From Acanthococcus lagerstroemiae (Eukaryota; Arthropoda; Insecta; Hemiptera; Eriococcidae): a stretch of DNA of 64,000 nt. This document shows positions 1-10,900 of the stretch, piece after piece; positions within the stretch are counted from its first letter, which is position 1; the number at the start of each line of letters is the position of its first letter. Under the pieces are notes generated by a model. It had not been told where the DNA came from and made no database searches. It saw nothing but the letters and a program-made list of their open reading frames with translations. Made by a program: the position numbers and the translations under genes. The stretch is taken from assembly GCA_031841125.1 (NCBI GenBank), contig CM063109.1, positions 8,780,321 through 8,844,320 on the forward strand. Direction: 5' to 3'.

Positions 1-1265
1 TAATATTCTTCTTTGCTCCTTTAGCTTCTTTATTTCATCACTATTTGATGCAAAAACTTTACTAGAGTATAATTTAGAAGCTAATCTAATAAAAATTCCT
101 CCAACATTTTTCCATTCATCTCATCTTCAAATTTACCTATAATACCTTTTTATTAACTTGAGGAATGTTATAAATATTATCTTTCTTATAATCTGATGTA
201 TCAAATTCATTAATCATTCCTTTCATATCTTCATAGAAGTCTTTAGTCTGTATATAGAAATGATTAATGAATCAGTATTAGTATATAGTAGTTTTATTCT
301 ATCTCCATATCTTTCCTTCAATCTATCATAAAAGTCATACATTAATGTTTTTAAAATATCTAAAATAGCTACACCCACATAAATTGGTTGATTGAATTTT
401 ATTACAGTCCTTCTCATTTGTACAGCTGCAAGGTTTTTATCAAAAAATGTTGACTTCTCAAAGTTTGGTTTTGAAACATACTTAGTATATTTTTTACCTC
501 CAGAAATTAATTTTATATCCACATGCTTCCTAACATTCATCATTGTTCTTCCACAAACAGAATTATTCATTAATTTAAATAAATCTTTTTCAAAATCATT
601 TTTAGCTTCTTGTCTCAGTTTTGTATTTTTTTCAATGTATATTTTCATCCAATCAGATTGACCAAATTTTATAACTCTATGAATTTTTTCTAATTTTAAT
701 CCCGCTTTAAGAGCTTGTTTAAGATTTAAATAATGAAGAACATACTTCTTTTTATTGTATAATATTGTGAATAATTTCAGAAGTTGACTATCATCAATTA
801 TATTTTCAGGACAATATGGTAGATCAGAATGTTTATTATGTAATTCCTTAGGATATTTTAAATCTACTTCAAAAGATTTCCAATTTTCTGATCATCATCT
901 TTCATTTTTAGAATTCTATTTTTATCAAAATATTCTAAGTTTCTCCTCCCCCCCCCCCCACTACGCCACTGATATAATAAACAAAACTGATTGGAAAATG
1001 TCTTTGGATTTTAATTGTATATGATTCATATTTTTCTACTTCTTCCTTGGTTTTATTCAGTTTCTTTGCAAGTTTTTCTATCTTTCTATTCATTTCTTCT
1101 ATTTTATTAAGCTTCTTTATAAGACTCTCAAAATCAGCATATATAGCAAATGGAACCTTCATTGAATGCTTATAATTTTTTAATTCAACAATATTATCAC
1201 TTTTATTAGGCAAAACTACTTTAGCAGGTTTATTTAATCCACAATAATTCTTATGTTCAGATAAT
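1..1265 (-). mobile_element. Decayed Polinton/adintovirus-like type B DNA polymerase fragment
   Basis: Seen: reading the minus strand from about 1265 down, a zinc-ligand-like segment is followed by FAIYADFESL (about 1150), an ExoI-type motif of family B polymerases. A second frame at 648-223 has KLMNNSVCGRTM, which resembles motif B, and YTNTDS at the place of motif C. Family knowledge: this order of exonuclease then polymerase motifs is that of protein-primed (DNA_pol_B_2) polymerases of Polintons and adintovirus-like elements. The copy is broken: the reading frame shifts or stops near 1200, 935, 660 and 220, a poly-C tract lies at about 950, and the YxDTDS aspartate is replaced by asparagine. 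No integrase, capsid or terminal repeat is seen. Another protein-primed polymerase source cannot be excluded. Confidence 0.7.
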
Positions 1266-1448
1266 ATTTTTTCACAAGGAAAAAGCTAGATAAACACATT
1301 TTACAAAGATATCTCCTTTTTATAATCTTTTGTAACTTGTCTTCCAACTAACTTCCATAAGTCTTTAATCAAACAATAATGTGTCTTTCCTTTTTTCTTC
1401 AAAAATAGTAAATCAATATGATTTTTCTTTTCATATTTTTGATTTCAG

Positions 1449-4400
1449 ATCTGGTGGTCCGGAAATATGCCCTCCTGACTACATAGAATCGGATGATCGA
1501 GTATTCTGGCTGTATTTTGGTTTGCGGTTCGTTGGAACTACGATGATGTCCGCGTCTGTAACTGTCATGGATCCAATTGCGCTAACCTTAATCCAACAAC
1601 ACGGCGGAGAATTTGGGAGAGAGAGACTATTCTCGACCATCGGGATGGCGATTTTCTCGCCGTTGACTGGTGTCTTGATCGATTACAAAAGCCGAGTGCA
1701 GGGTAAAGCTGGAGAGGGATTTGATACTCTTGGTGGCAGTCCCTTAGGTCAAAATTATAATGAATATCTGTTCTTTCAGGATACACGGATTTCTCTTACG
1801 CGTTTTATATGTACGACATATTGCTCGGTATATCGGTGGTCACCGTGCTGTGGATGCCAGTTGGTCCCAAGATGCCGGTTGATAACATCATGACTGACAT
1901 GCTCAAGTTGCTGCGGCTACCTCATATCATAGCTTTCATATTCTTCATGTTCGCATTAGGAAACCTATGGGGCTTTATCGAGTCTTACCTGTTTCTACAT
2001 CTGAAGGAGCTGGGCGCTTCGAACTATCTTTTGGGTACGTATTAGAGGACCTCACACCTTAGCCACTTTACGGCCTATAGTTTCCTCGCTGATACTGGTT
2101 GGTATATCGAAAGATTGTTTTTAGCAGTGCAGTATCATTTGAAAAATGTGGCCTGAATGAGTGAGTGGAAGAATGAGAGAAAGGAAGAAAGGAAAAAGTA
2201 ATGAGAGACATGACAAAGATGACAAATACGACAGAAATGGTTAACCAGTGGCTGAGATTGAAATGGCAGAAATGTAGAAAGCAAGGTTGGGCAGGATTTA
2301 AATCCTCAGGTATTTTAAAGCCAAGTTACCAAAAACACTGATTTTGGATTTCAAATCCTTTTTCAAAAAGGATTTCGGATTCAACTCCTAATTGTTAGCA
2401 AAGGATTTGCATTTTGATGATTCCAAAAATAATTAAAATCCAAATCCAAAAACAGGGTGCTTGCGGCGATGCGCTGCCGCTAACACCCGAAAAAGCCTCA
2501 TTTCATCGATTTTAACAATTTACCATTAACTTATTGATATCTTGAAAATCAAACCTTACATAGTGATAGTTTTACATCTTTTTTACTGTCGTTTTCTGCG
2601 AACGCGAAGGAAGCTCATTTGGTCACCTATTTTAGCAGGGACTGAAAGCCGAACGAAAAAGCTTTCACTTTCGGCTTTAGCTTTTGACCTTGAAAAATAC
2701 AGCTTCCGCTTTCGGCTTTTGCCTTTGAACTTAATCAGCTTTTGACTTTCATGCGGCTTTCGACTTTCCAGCTTTCGACTTTCAAATTTTCGACCAGTTT
2801 TTAGAATATTATTACTCCTCCACCCCCCCCCCCCCGATTGCTTAGCACTTCAGTGTCTTTAGGGAGTCTAGGACTCTGAGGAGTGATTTTTGGCAATTCT
2901 CATTATCAGTAGTCTAGATAATTTTTTGGGGGTTTTTGGGGAAAAGTCGAAAAAAGCCGAAAATGATTCGGCTTTTGTTTTTGGCTTTCGAACGACTTTC
3001 AGTTTTGGCTTTCATCGTTTGGCATTCGGCTTTTGAGCTTTCGGCTAGCTTTCAGTCTCTGCCTGTTAGTAAGCAAGAAACCCGAACGCAGAACGCAAAG
3101 TCCTAAAAATTTTTCTCTTTCACTGATTACAATTAGCATTTTAGTGCTGAGCTACAGACAGCAGAAATTGTGTGGGAACGTCGTCAGCCAATGACAGACT
3201 GAAGATTACGTGGGTGCTTACTGCTGAGTTACTGAAATTTAGAAATCAAAATTCAGGTTAATAGATTTTGGATTTAAAATCCCAATTTTTCTGAAAATTG
3301 AGAGGATTTTAGGGTTTTGGATTTGAAATTATTTTCTAAAAAGTATTTGAGACTCTGAATTTAAATCCTTTTTTAAACCAGGATTTTGTATTTTAAATTT
3401 AAATCTTGGAGTTCCCGGATTTTGCCCGTTCCTGGTAGAAAGAATCGAAATGACCGACGAGAATGGCACATTGGTTTTTCAAAGCACTTCCTAGAACTTT
3501 CCGGAGAGAGAGAGATATTCGTAGATGCTGTCATGGAGCGTGCTCGATGGGGGGAGGGATTAGAGAGATTTTTCATCAATTAGAGATGTGAGATTTATGA
3601 TCTTTTCTTCAGCTCCACTGATTAACAATACATTCTTCATTTACTAATTTTTTTTTTTTTTTTACTTTGATGTCCCACCTAACTCTAGTTTTGCTTTGGC
3701 GTGAAAATAACACATTCAAGATTTAATTAATAATGTTTAAATTTTAGACTTTACCCAAGGTTATTATAACTAGAGAAGGTTAGCTTATTCGGGTAGGCAA
3801 CCCACAACAATTCTTCTCGTCTCACTCGTGCCGTAATTCACTTCGTAACAAAGTAATGGAAAAATTAAAATTTCATTATGGAAGACTTTTTTTTTTTTTA
3901 TTCCTCTTTCTTTTACGGTAGCCAGTTGAATGTCATATGCCGTAAAAATATGTTGAGGACTTCAATTATGAGTAAAGATCGAAAAAAGCTGTATTCTCAT
4001 AAGCAGCCTGTGGGATTGGCACTTCAGTTACTCATTGACATCTTTGCGCCTTGCTAAATGGTCATTTCCTCCACTTTTTACTGGTCTTTCTTCGTCGTTC
4101 TCGCCAAAATGAAGGTTTTTTTTCCAGTTTATCTCTAATCCTGCTTCTTTGCTTTTTATTCATATAGTTCCTCCCCCATTTTTTCCAGTTCATCGATCGA
4201 TTCAGCTATGATAACCACGTCGTCCGCATATCTGAGGTTGCTCAGGTATTCGCCGTTGATTTTTAAACCTTTTTGTTCCCATTCGAGTTCCCTGAATATT
4301 TCTTCGAGCGCACAGTTAAATAGATTAGGGGAGAGAGGGTCTCCTTGCCGTACACCTTCTTCTATTCAAAATTTTTTTGCCCTTCTTATCCAAGCAGATG

Positions 4401-6555
4401 TATGCTTCGGAGCCTTCATATAGCTTTCTGATTAGCCTGATAAATTTTGGGTTCACCCCCTGCTTTGCCATTGCGTTCCGTAGAAGCAAATAGTTTATAG
4501 AGTCAAATGCTTTCTTAAAATCTTAAAACCCTTAAAATATACCTTCATGAAAGATATGTCATATCGGACCTGTACCGTCTAGTTAAGTGTCTTACGTACC
4601 AGAGTGCTCAGGTTGTCTATCTAAACCTGCTTTTTCTCGACCTAACTGCCACCTCTGTCCCTGCCTGTGATCAAAGTATTATAAGGTTTATGCTTTCCCC
4701 TCAACACGCAATAGTCATCTTATTTTTGTCCCTCAGTTCAGTTAGTAGCTTTTGTGAACTATACGTATGCACTGTAACTTGAGAATGTGACGTCTAGTTC
4801 CTCCCTCGTTTTTCAGGTGTGACCGTATCGGTGGCGACTATCAGCAGCATTCCATTTTTGTACGGAGCCGAGGCGATAACTCACAAGATCGGCCACGTTA
4901 ACGTGATCGTGTTGGCGTTCTTTTCTCACGCTGTCAGACTGGTTGGATATTCGTACATCGAGTAAGCATGTACCTTGTACCTGTATTGAGATAAATCGCA
5001 GAGAGCTTATGAAAGTCGCGGATGAGCACGTTTCTCATATTCGTTGCTAACTGTACGTTTTTTAGAGATCCGTGGTGGGTGTTTCCATTTGAAGCGATGG
5101 AAGCGATTGCCGTTCACTTGATGTGGGTGTCCGCAGCCACGTACTGCGCCGTAATCGCGCCGAAGAACTTGCTAGCGACCTTGATCGGAGTTTTAGGAAT
5201 GGCTCATTTTAGTCTGGGTGAGATATCATAGCATTTATTGATTTTCATTTTTCCTCTGGCATTCTCAGTTACTAATTTCGGCTGATTTGGCTCGAATATT
5301 CTAGGACGCGGTAGCGGTAGTTTCATAGGCGGCTTTCTGATCAGTCAGTTCGGCACGCGACAATCATTCCGTTACATGGGTATATCCGGGTTCATAACCG
5401 GCTCTATTTACAGTCTGTTGTACTTCATATGGTTGCGGTCGTACGATTGCAACCTTCGAAGAAATGAAGAGGCAATCGCAGGTATTACACGTACCTATAA
5501 TGTATACAGACTCTACGCAGAACCTTTGATTTGCCAGTGTCGTATCAGAGTGTTTCCCCTAATTAACAAGGCACCATACATGAGACCTCTTTGACACATT
5601 TTTAACCAATCAGAACGCATCATGTTATTGCCACTAATCTCGCAACAGGCAATGTTGTGTCTAGAAACTTCTGCCTTGAGTGAAGCATTTCGTCAATCGG
5701 GGCATGAGTTGACCCCTCTTGTTATTTGTTAAATAAGAGACCCTATAGGTTTTCCTCCCGAAAACCAGCTGCAGGGCTAAATTACCGACTCAGTTGCGTT
5801 GAAGTGCGAGATATACAGGTATTTCTAATATCGGCTTCCAGAGACACCAGATCAGGAGAAGGGTAAGGAAGATTTCAAATACTGCGATAAACTTCGGGAG
5901 AGTGAAGAACTGGCCGAGCGTCTTAGCTTAATTATCAAATTGAACCATCGTGGATCGTTGACGTCACTGGATAAAGTCCAGGCGAGTCGACGTAATAGCT
6001 CGAACTTCGAGCTGAATTCGAGGCCAGCGACATCGAAGTTGAAGATCTTCACCGTCGAGGGGAGCGCGTCCGCAATAGACCTCCTGAAGACCAACCTCGA
6101 GATGTCGAATATGTATAGATTGTCGCAGTCCTCATTCCTTTACTGCAAATCTTCGGTTCCTCATTTGAATAAATATTGTAATAAGGTACGTACTTGCCGG
6201 GGAAAGGGGTTGAGTAATAACATGCGTGTATTATTGTTTTAGAAAACTTACGCGATTATTTGTTCGAACAGGAGTTTAACGAAGGGAGTATAGATAGTCT
6301 GTTATTTAAGAAAAGTACCCACGTTCTTTCCAATGAAATTCGAGGTAGAAGGTGAGTTGTCTCAGTAATGTTCGGATGGTTTTATTGCCATCGAAAGTAT
6401 TTGTATTCGATAATGATCGGATTAACATTTGCAGCGGATCTATTCCTGAAGAAGAAGAGTGGCCACAGTCTAACCTGGCGAGCCGGAGGAATAAAAACGG
6501 GAATGATAGTAAGGCGCAAAATTCGTCATCGTCGGACAGCGGAGAAAAATCCTAG
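1449..6555 (+). CDS. MFSD6/jef-like major facilitator transporter, 3' part of gene
   Basis: Multi-spanning membrane protein of the MFS_1_like/MFSD6 family; substrate not deducible here. Exons 1449-1702, 1780-2034, 4817-4961, 5066-5217, 5305-5481, 5842-6185, 6272-6351 and 6435-6555; every intron is GT-AG and the phases join without a break for 508 codons to a TAG stop. Seen: exon 1 has ICPPDYIESDDRVFWLYFG and then hydrophobic spans; exon 2 has helices around IIAFIFFMFALGNLWGF; exon 4 ends LLATLIGVLGMAHFSLG and joins exon 5 as GRGSGSFIGG, a glycine-rich loop I associate with MFSD6 proteins. The last three exons are a polar, probably cytosolic, tail ending in SSSSDSGEKS. The N-terminal exons lie before the window. 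The 2.8-kb intron after exon 2 is full of transposons. A 32-nt intron using a donor at 1748 was rejected as too short. Family assignment is strong; exact orthology is inferred. Confidence 0.85.
2283..3437. mobile_element. Nonautonomous hAT-like element with GGATTT/AAATCC subterminal repeats
   Basis: Inside the large transporter intron. The left end has GGTTGGGCAGGATTTAAATCC-type sequence (about 2285-2306) and the right end, read on the minus strand, begins CCAGGAACGGGCAAAATCC (3437 downward). Short AAATCC/GGATTT words recur near both ends (2340-2460, 3260-3410), as is common for subterminal repeats of hAT-type MITEs. The element is interrupted by another repeat at 2636-3065. Terminal repeats are imperfect and no target duplication was found, so the ends are approximate. 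Confidence 0.4.
2636..3065. mobile_element. Pyrimidine-rich 'GCTTTCGGCTTT' MITE, copy 1
   Basis: Starts CAGGGACTGAAAGCCG and ends with the complement of CAGGCAGAGACTGAAAGC, giving related inverted ends of about 17 bp. The interior consists of degenerate GCTTTCGGCTTT and GACTTT words, mostly pyrimidine on the plus strand on one side and purine on the other. Related copies are at 22910-23313 and 23647-24096, with a tandem-expanded relative at 20565-21100. hAT-like by the look of the ends; a clear 8-bp duplication is not visible. Confidence 0.55.
4080..4525 (-). mobile_element. RTE-clade LINE reverse transcriptase fragment
   Basis: On the minus strand, in several frames, the order is KAFDSINYLLLRNAM (about 4520-4470), then GVRQGDPLSPNLFNCALEE (about 4350-4290), then LRYADDVVIIAES (about 4240-4200). 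These are reverse transcriptase motifs of RTE-type LINEs, including the YADD catalytic box. At least one frameshift lies near 4370. Neither the endonuclease nor the 3' tail is present, so this is a 5'-truncated and otherwise incomplete relic in the transporter intron, antisense to the host gene. Confidence 0.75.
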
Positions 6556-6903
6556 ATTTTTGGGTTTCATGTTCGTCTCTTCTATTTCTTTCGTACTGTT
6601 CTGTTTTCTTTTGTTATACGATTTTGTACTTCGCTTAATATGAATATTTGATCACTTGTACCTTCAGCCGGTTTCAACTTTACTTTTGTTATGAATTTTA
6701 TGTTCTTTTTATTTTGTATTACAAATTTTCAAACTCGCCGATACGGGTGGTTGTAATGTAGAAGATTAGCAGGCTCAAATTATCAATCTACATTCTGTTT
6801 CAAACCCCCGCTAGTGTCTTCAAGAAGCGTATAAGTACACCCCGCCCTGTAGAGAAAACTAATAGCTACATGTCAATCTTATGATCCGGCAATGACCTAG
6901 ACT
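6556..6903 (+). other. Transporter 3' UTR and spacer
   Basis: Follows the transporter stop codon. T-rich, with no canonical AATAAA; variants such as AATATG near 6640 could serve. No other feature is seen before the foldback element at 6904. Confidence 0.3.
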
Positions 6904-7984
6904 ACGGGTTCGTTACCCTGGCCCCTCCAAATTTGATTTTAGACCCGATTTTGGGTTAGGAGAAATGTACCCAAATGTACCGCAAATATTACAAAATGTA
7001 CCTCCTACCCTTGTGAAGAGGGAACAAAAGTACTTTGGTGGGGCCAGGGTAACGGGAGCCCCCCAATTTGTCTGATTTATGCAAATTTGGTTCGAATGAA
7101 ATGTACCCGAAATGTACCAAAATGAACCACCAATTATCTGAGATGTACCCCATTTGTAGCCGCATGGGGAGGGTTAAATTTGGTGGGGCTGTGGTAACAT
7201 TAGCCCCCGTCCCCATTTGTTCCAATTTCACTTAATTAGAATGAAATGTACCCGAAATATACCACCAACTATCTGAAATGTACCCCCTTTATCGTCTCAA
7301 GGAGGAGGATTGAATATAATGGGGCTGTGCTAACGTTAGCCCCCTCCCCAATTCGTTCCACTTTCACCGAATTTGTGCAGAACATTACCACAGCCCCACC
7401 TAATTTAATCCTCCCCCGCAGCGATGAAGGGGGTACATTTCAGATAATTGGTGGTACATTTCAGTACATTTCGGGTACATTTAATTCGAACCAAATTTGA
7501 CGAAATCAGCTAAGTTGGGAGCTCTAATTCATTTCAGCCCCCTTATACTTTTGGTATTACATGGGAAGGGAGGGGGTACATTTTATATAATTGATGGTAC
7601 ATACATTTCAGTACAATTCGGGTACATTTCATTCTGCACAAATTAGGTGAAATTAGAACAAATGGGGGAGGGGCTAACATTACCACAGCCCCACCAAATT
7701 GAATCCTTTCACCCGCGGCTATAAAGGGGGTACATTTCAGATAATTGCTAATACATTTCGGTACATTTTGGGTACATTTCATTCGAACCAAATTAGATGA
7801 AATCAGACATATTGGGGGGGGGGTCCGTTAATCTGGCCCCACCAAAGTACTTTTGTTCCCCCTTCGCGAGGAGACGAGGTAAATTTTGTAATATTAACGA
7901 TACATTTGGGGTATATTTCCCCTACCCAAAAATCGGGTTTAAGATCAAATTTGAGGAGGAGAGGCTAGGATAATGGACCCGTCT
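6904..7984. mobile_element. Foldback element with TGTACC-rich subrepeats
   Basis: The first bases, ACGGGTTCGTTACCCTGGCC, match in inverted orientation the last ones at 7984 (ACGGGTCCATTATCCTAGCC). The left arm (about 6904-7350) holds two to three direct subunits, each with GAATGAAATGTACC, a TGTACC cluster and a GGTGGGGCTGTGGTAAC block. The right arm (about 7375-7984) carries the same subunits inverted (GGTACATTTCGGGTACATTT). This long inverted repeat built from internal direct repeats is the architecture of foldback elements. There is no coding region and no clear target duplication. It lies 350 bp past the transporter stop and directly abuts the satellite. Confidence 0.7.
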
Positions 7985-10900
7985 TTCGGCAATTTCGCCA
8001 ACTTTTCAAAAATGTAGTGACGCCATGAACTCGTTGGATCTGCAATACAATTCGCACCAATATGCATTTGGGAGATTGCGAATTTCCTGGGGCGAACTGG
8101 TAAAAGACACTTATTAATTATTGGTTGTCTTAATGCAGTATGAAAAATTAAAAACATAACTGGTAACTTTACTACGAGTATTACGAATAAAATTTAAAAG
8201 AAAATCTCTGGATTGGAAACTGCTAGGGGAAAACTGAAAACTACAGCTTATTCGAAATTTCTTCCTCTATCCAGAATTTCAAACGGCATTTCTCTAGCTG
8301 CCTCCGTTCCAAAATTATTCGCGAATTGTTGGTTCGCCCCAGTAAAATAGAACGTACAATGGGTTGGAATTATGTGCGATGTGTGGCATATGCAACTTGT
8401 CGAACGGAGATTTTCGCGTTTTATTAGTTCGCCCCAGAAAAAAAGCGATTTCGAAAACGTCAATTGGTGTATGTTGGCTTGCATATTCAACGTGCCGAAA
8501 ACGTGAACGGAATATTTGAAAAAGTGGAGGCGCCTTCAACGAGTTGAATATGCTATTTCTCGGACGCCAAATGACGTTTTCGAAATCGCTAATTTTTCTG
8601 GGACGAACTAATAAAATGCAAAAATCTTTGGATTGGAGGCAGCTACAACAAAACGGGTTGACACTTTTGAAAGAGGAGATCATTCTGCTCTCAAAATTTC
8701 AAACCGTTTTCCTCTAGCTATCCTCAGTCCAGAGATTTTCGCGTTTTATTAGTTCCCCCCAGAGAAATTCGCCCTTTCGAAAACGTCAAATGGTGTATTT
8801 TAAGTTGCATATGCGACGTGCTGAAGGCATTACCAGAATATTCGCTAAAGTGGAGGCGCCTTCAACGAGTTGACTATGCTATTTCTCATACGCCAATTGA
8901 CGTTTTCAAAATCACTAATTTCTCTGGGGCGAACTAATAAAATGCAAAAATCTTTGGATTAGAGGCAGCTACAGGGAAACGGGTTGACACTTTTGAAAGA
9001 GGAGATCAATTTGCTCTCAAAATTTCAAACCGTTTTCCTCTAGCTGTCTTCAGTCCAGTGATTTTCGCGTTTTATTAGTTCCCCCCAGAAAAATTCGCCC
9101 TTTCGAAAACGTCAAATGGTGTATGTTGAGTTGCATATGCGACGTGCTGAAGGCATTATCAGAATATTGGAAAATTTGAAATAAATTTGTGACGCCTTCG
9201 AAGGATGAAATATGCTATTTCTCATACGCCAATTGACGTTTTCAAAATCACTAATTTCTCTGGGGCGAACTAATAAAATGCAAAAATCTTTGGATTGGAG
9301 GCCGCTACAGGGAAACGGGTTGATACTTTCAAAAGAGGAGATCATTCTGCTCTCAAAATTTCAAACCGTTTTCCTCTAGCTATCCTCAGTCCAGAGATTT
9401 TCGCGTTTTATTAGTTCCCCCCAGAGAAATTCGCCCTTTCGAAAACGTCAAATGGTGTATGTTGAGTTGCATATGCGACGTGCTGAAGGCATTATCAGAA
9501 TATTGGAAAATTTGAAATAAATTTGTGACGCCTTCGAAGGATGAAATATGCTATTTCTCATACGCCAATTGACGTTTTCAAAATCACTAATTTCTCTGGG
9601 GCGAACTAATAAAATGCAAAAATCTTTGGATTGGAGGCCGCTACAGGGAAACGGGTTGATACTTTCAAAAGAGGAGATCATTCTGCTCTCAAAATTTCAA
9701 ACCGTTTTCCTCTAGCTATCCTCAGTCCAGAGATTTTCGCGTTTTATTAGTTCCCCCCAGAGAAATTCGCCCTTTCGAAAACGTCAAATGGTGTATGTTG
9801 AGTTGCATATGCGACGTGCTGAAGGCATTATCAGAATATTGGAAAATTTGAAATAAATTTGTGACGCCTTCGAAGGATGAAATATGCTATTTCTCATACG
9901 CCAATTGACGTTTTCAAAATCACTAATTTCTCTGGGGCGAACTAATAAAATGCAAAAATCTTTGGATTGGAGGCCGCTACAGGGAAACGGGTTGATACTT
10001 TCAAAAGAGGAGATCATTCTGCTCTCAAAATTTCAAACCGTTTTCCTCTAGCTATCCTCAGTCCAGAGATTTTCGCGTTTTATTAGTTCCCCCCAGAGAA
10101 ATTCGCCCTTTCGAAAACGTCAAATGGTGTATGTTGAGTTGCATATGCGACGTGCTGAAGGCATTATCAGAATATTGGAAAATTTGAAATAAATTTGTGA
10201 CGCCTTCGAAGGATGAAATATGCTATTTCTCATACGCCAATTGACGTTTTCAAAATCACTAATTTCTCTGGGGCGAACTAATAAAATGCAAAAATCTTTG
10301 GATTGGAGGCCGCTACAGGGAAACGGGTTGATACTTTCAAAAGAGGAGATCATTCTGCTCTCAAAATTTCAAACCGTTTTCCTCTAGCTATCCTCAGTCC
10401 AGAGATTTTCGCGTTTTATTAGTTCCCCCCAGAGAAATTCGCCCTTTCGAAAACGTCAAATGGTGTATGTTGAGTTGCATATGCGACGTGCTGAAGGCAT
10501 TATCAGAATATTGGAAAATTTGAAATAAATTTGTGACGCCTTCGAAGGATGAAATATGCTATTTCTCATACGCCAATTGACGTTTTCAAAATCACTAATT
10601 TCTCTGGGGCGAACTAATAAAATGCAAAATTCTTTGGATTGGAGGCCGCTACAGGGAAACGGGTTGATACTTTCAAAAGAGGAGATCATTCTGCTCTCAA
10701 AATTTCAAACCGTTTTCCTCTAGCTATCCTCAGTCCAGAGATTTTCGCGTTTTATTAGTTCCCCCCAGAGAAATTCGCCCTTTCGAAAACGTCAAATGGT
10801 GTATGTTGAGTTGCATATGCGACGTGCTGAAGACATTACCAGAATATTCGCCGTTTTTGAAATCGCTAATATCTCTGGGGCGAACTAATAAAATGCAAAA

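Noticed and set aside
1748..1779. 32-nt intron in the transporter using donor 1748
   Set aside because: Too short for spliceosomal removal. The donor at 1703 has the same phase and gives a 77-nt intron.
7246..7791. Small ORFs in the foldback element
   Set aside because: They are repeated with the TGTACC subunits on both arms and have no domain.
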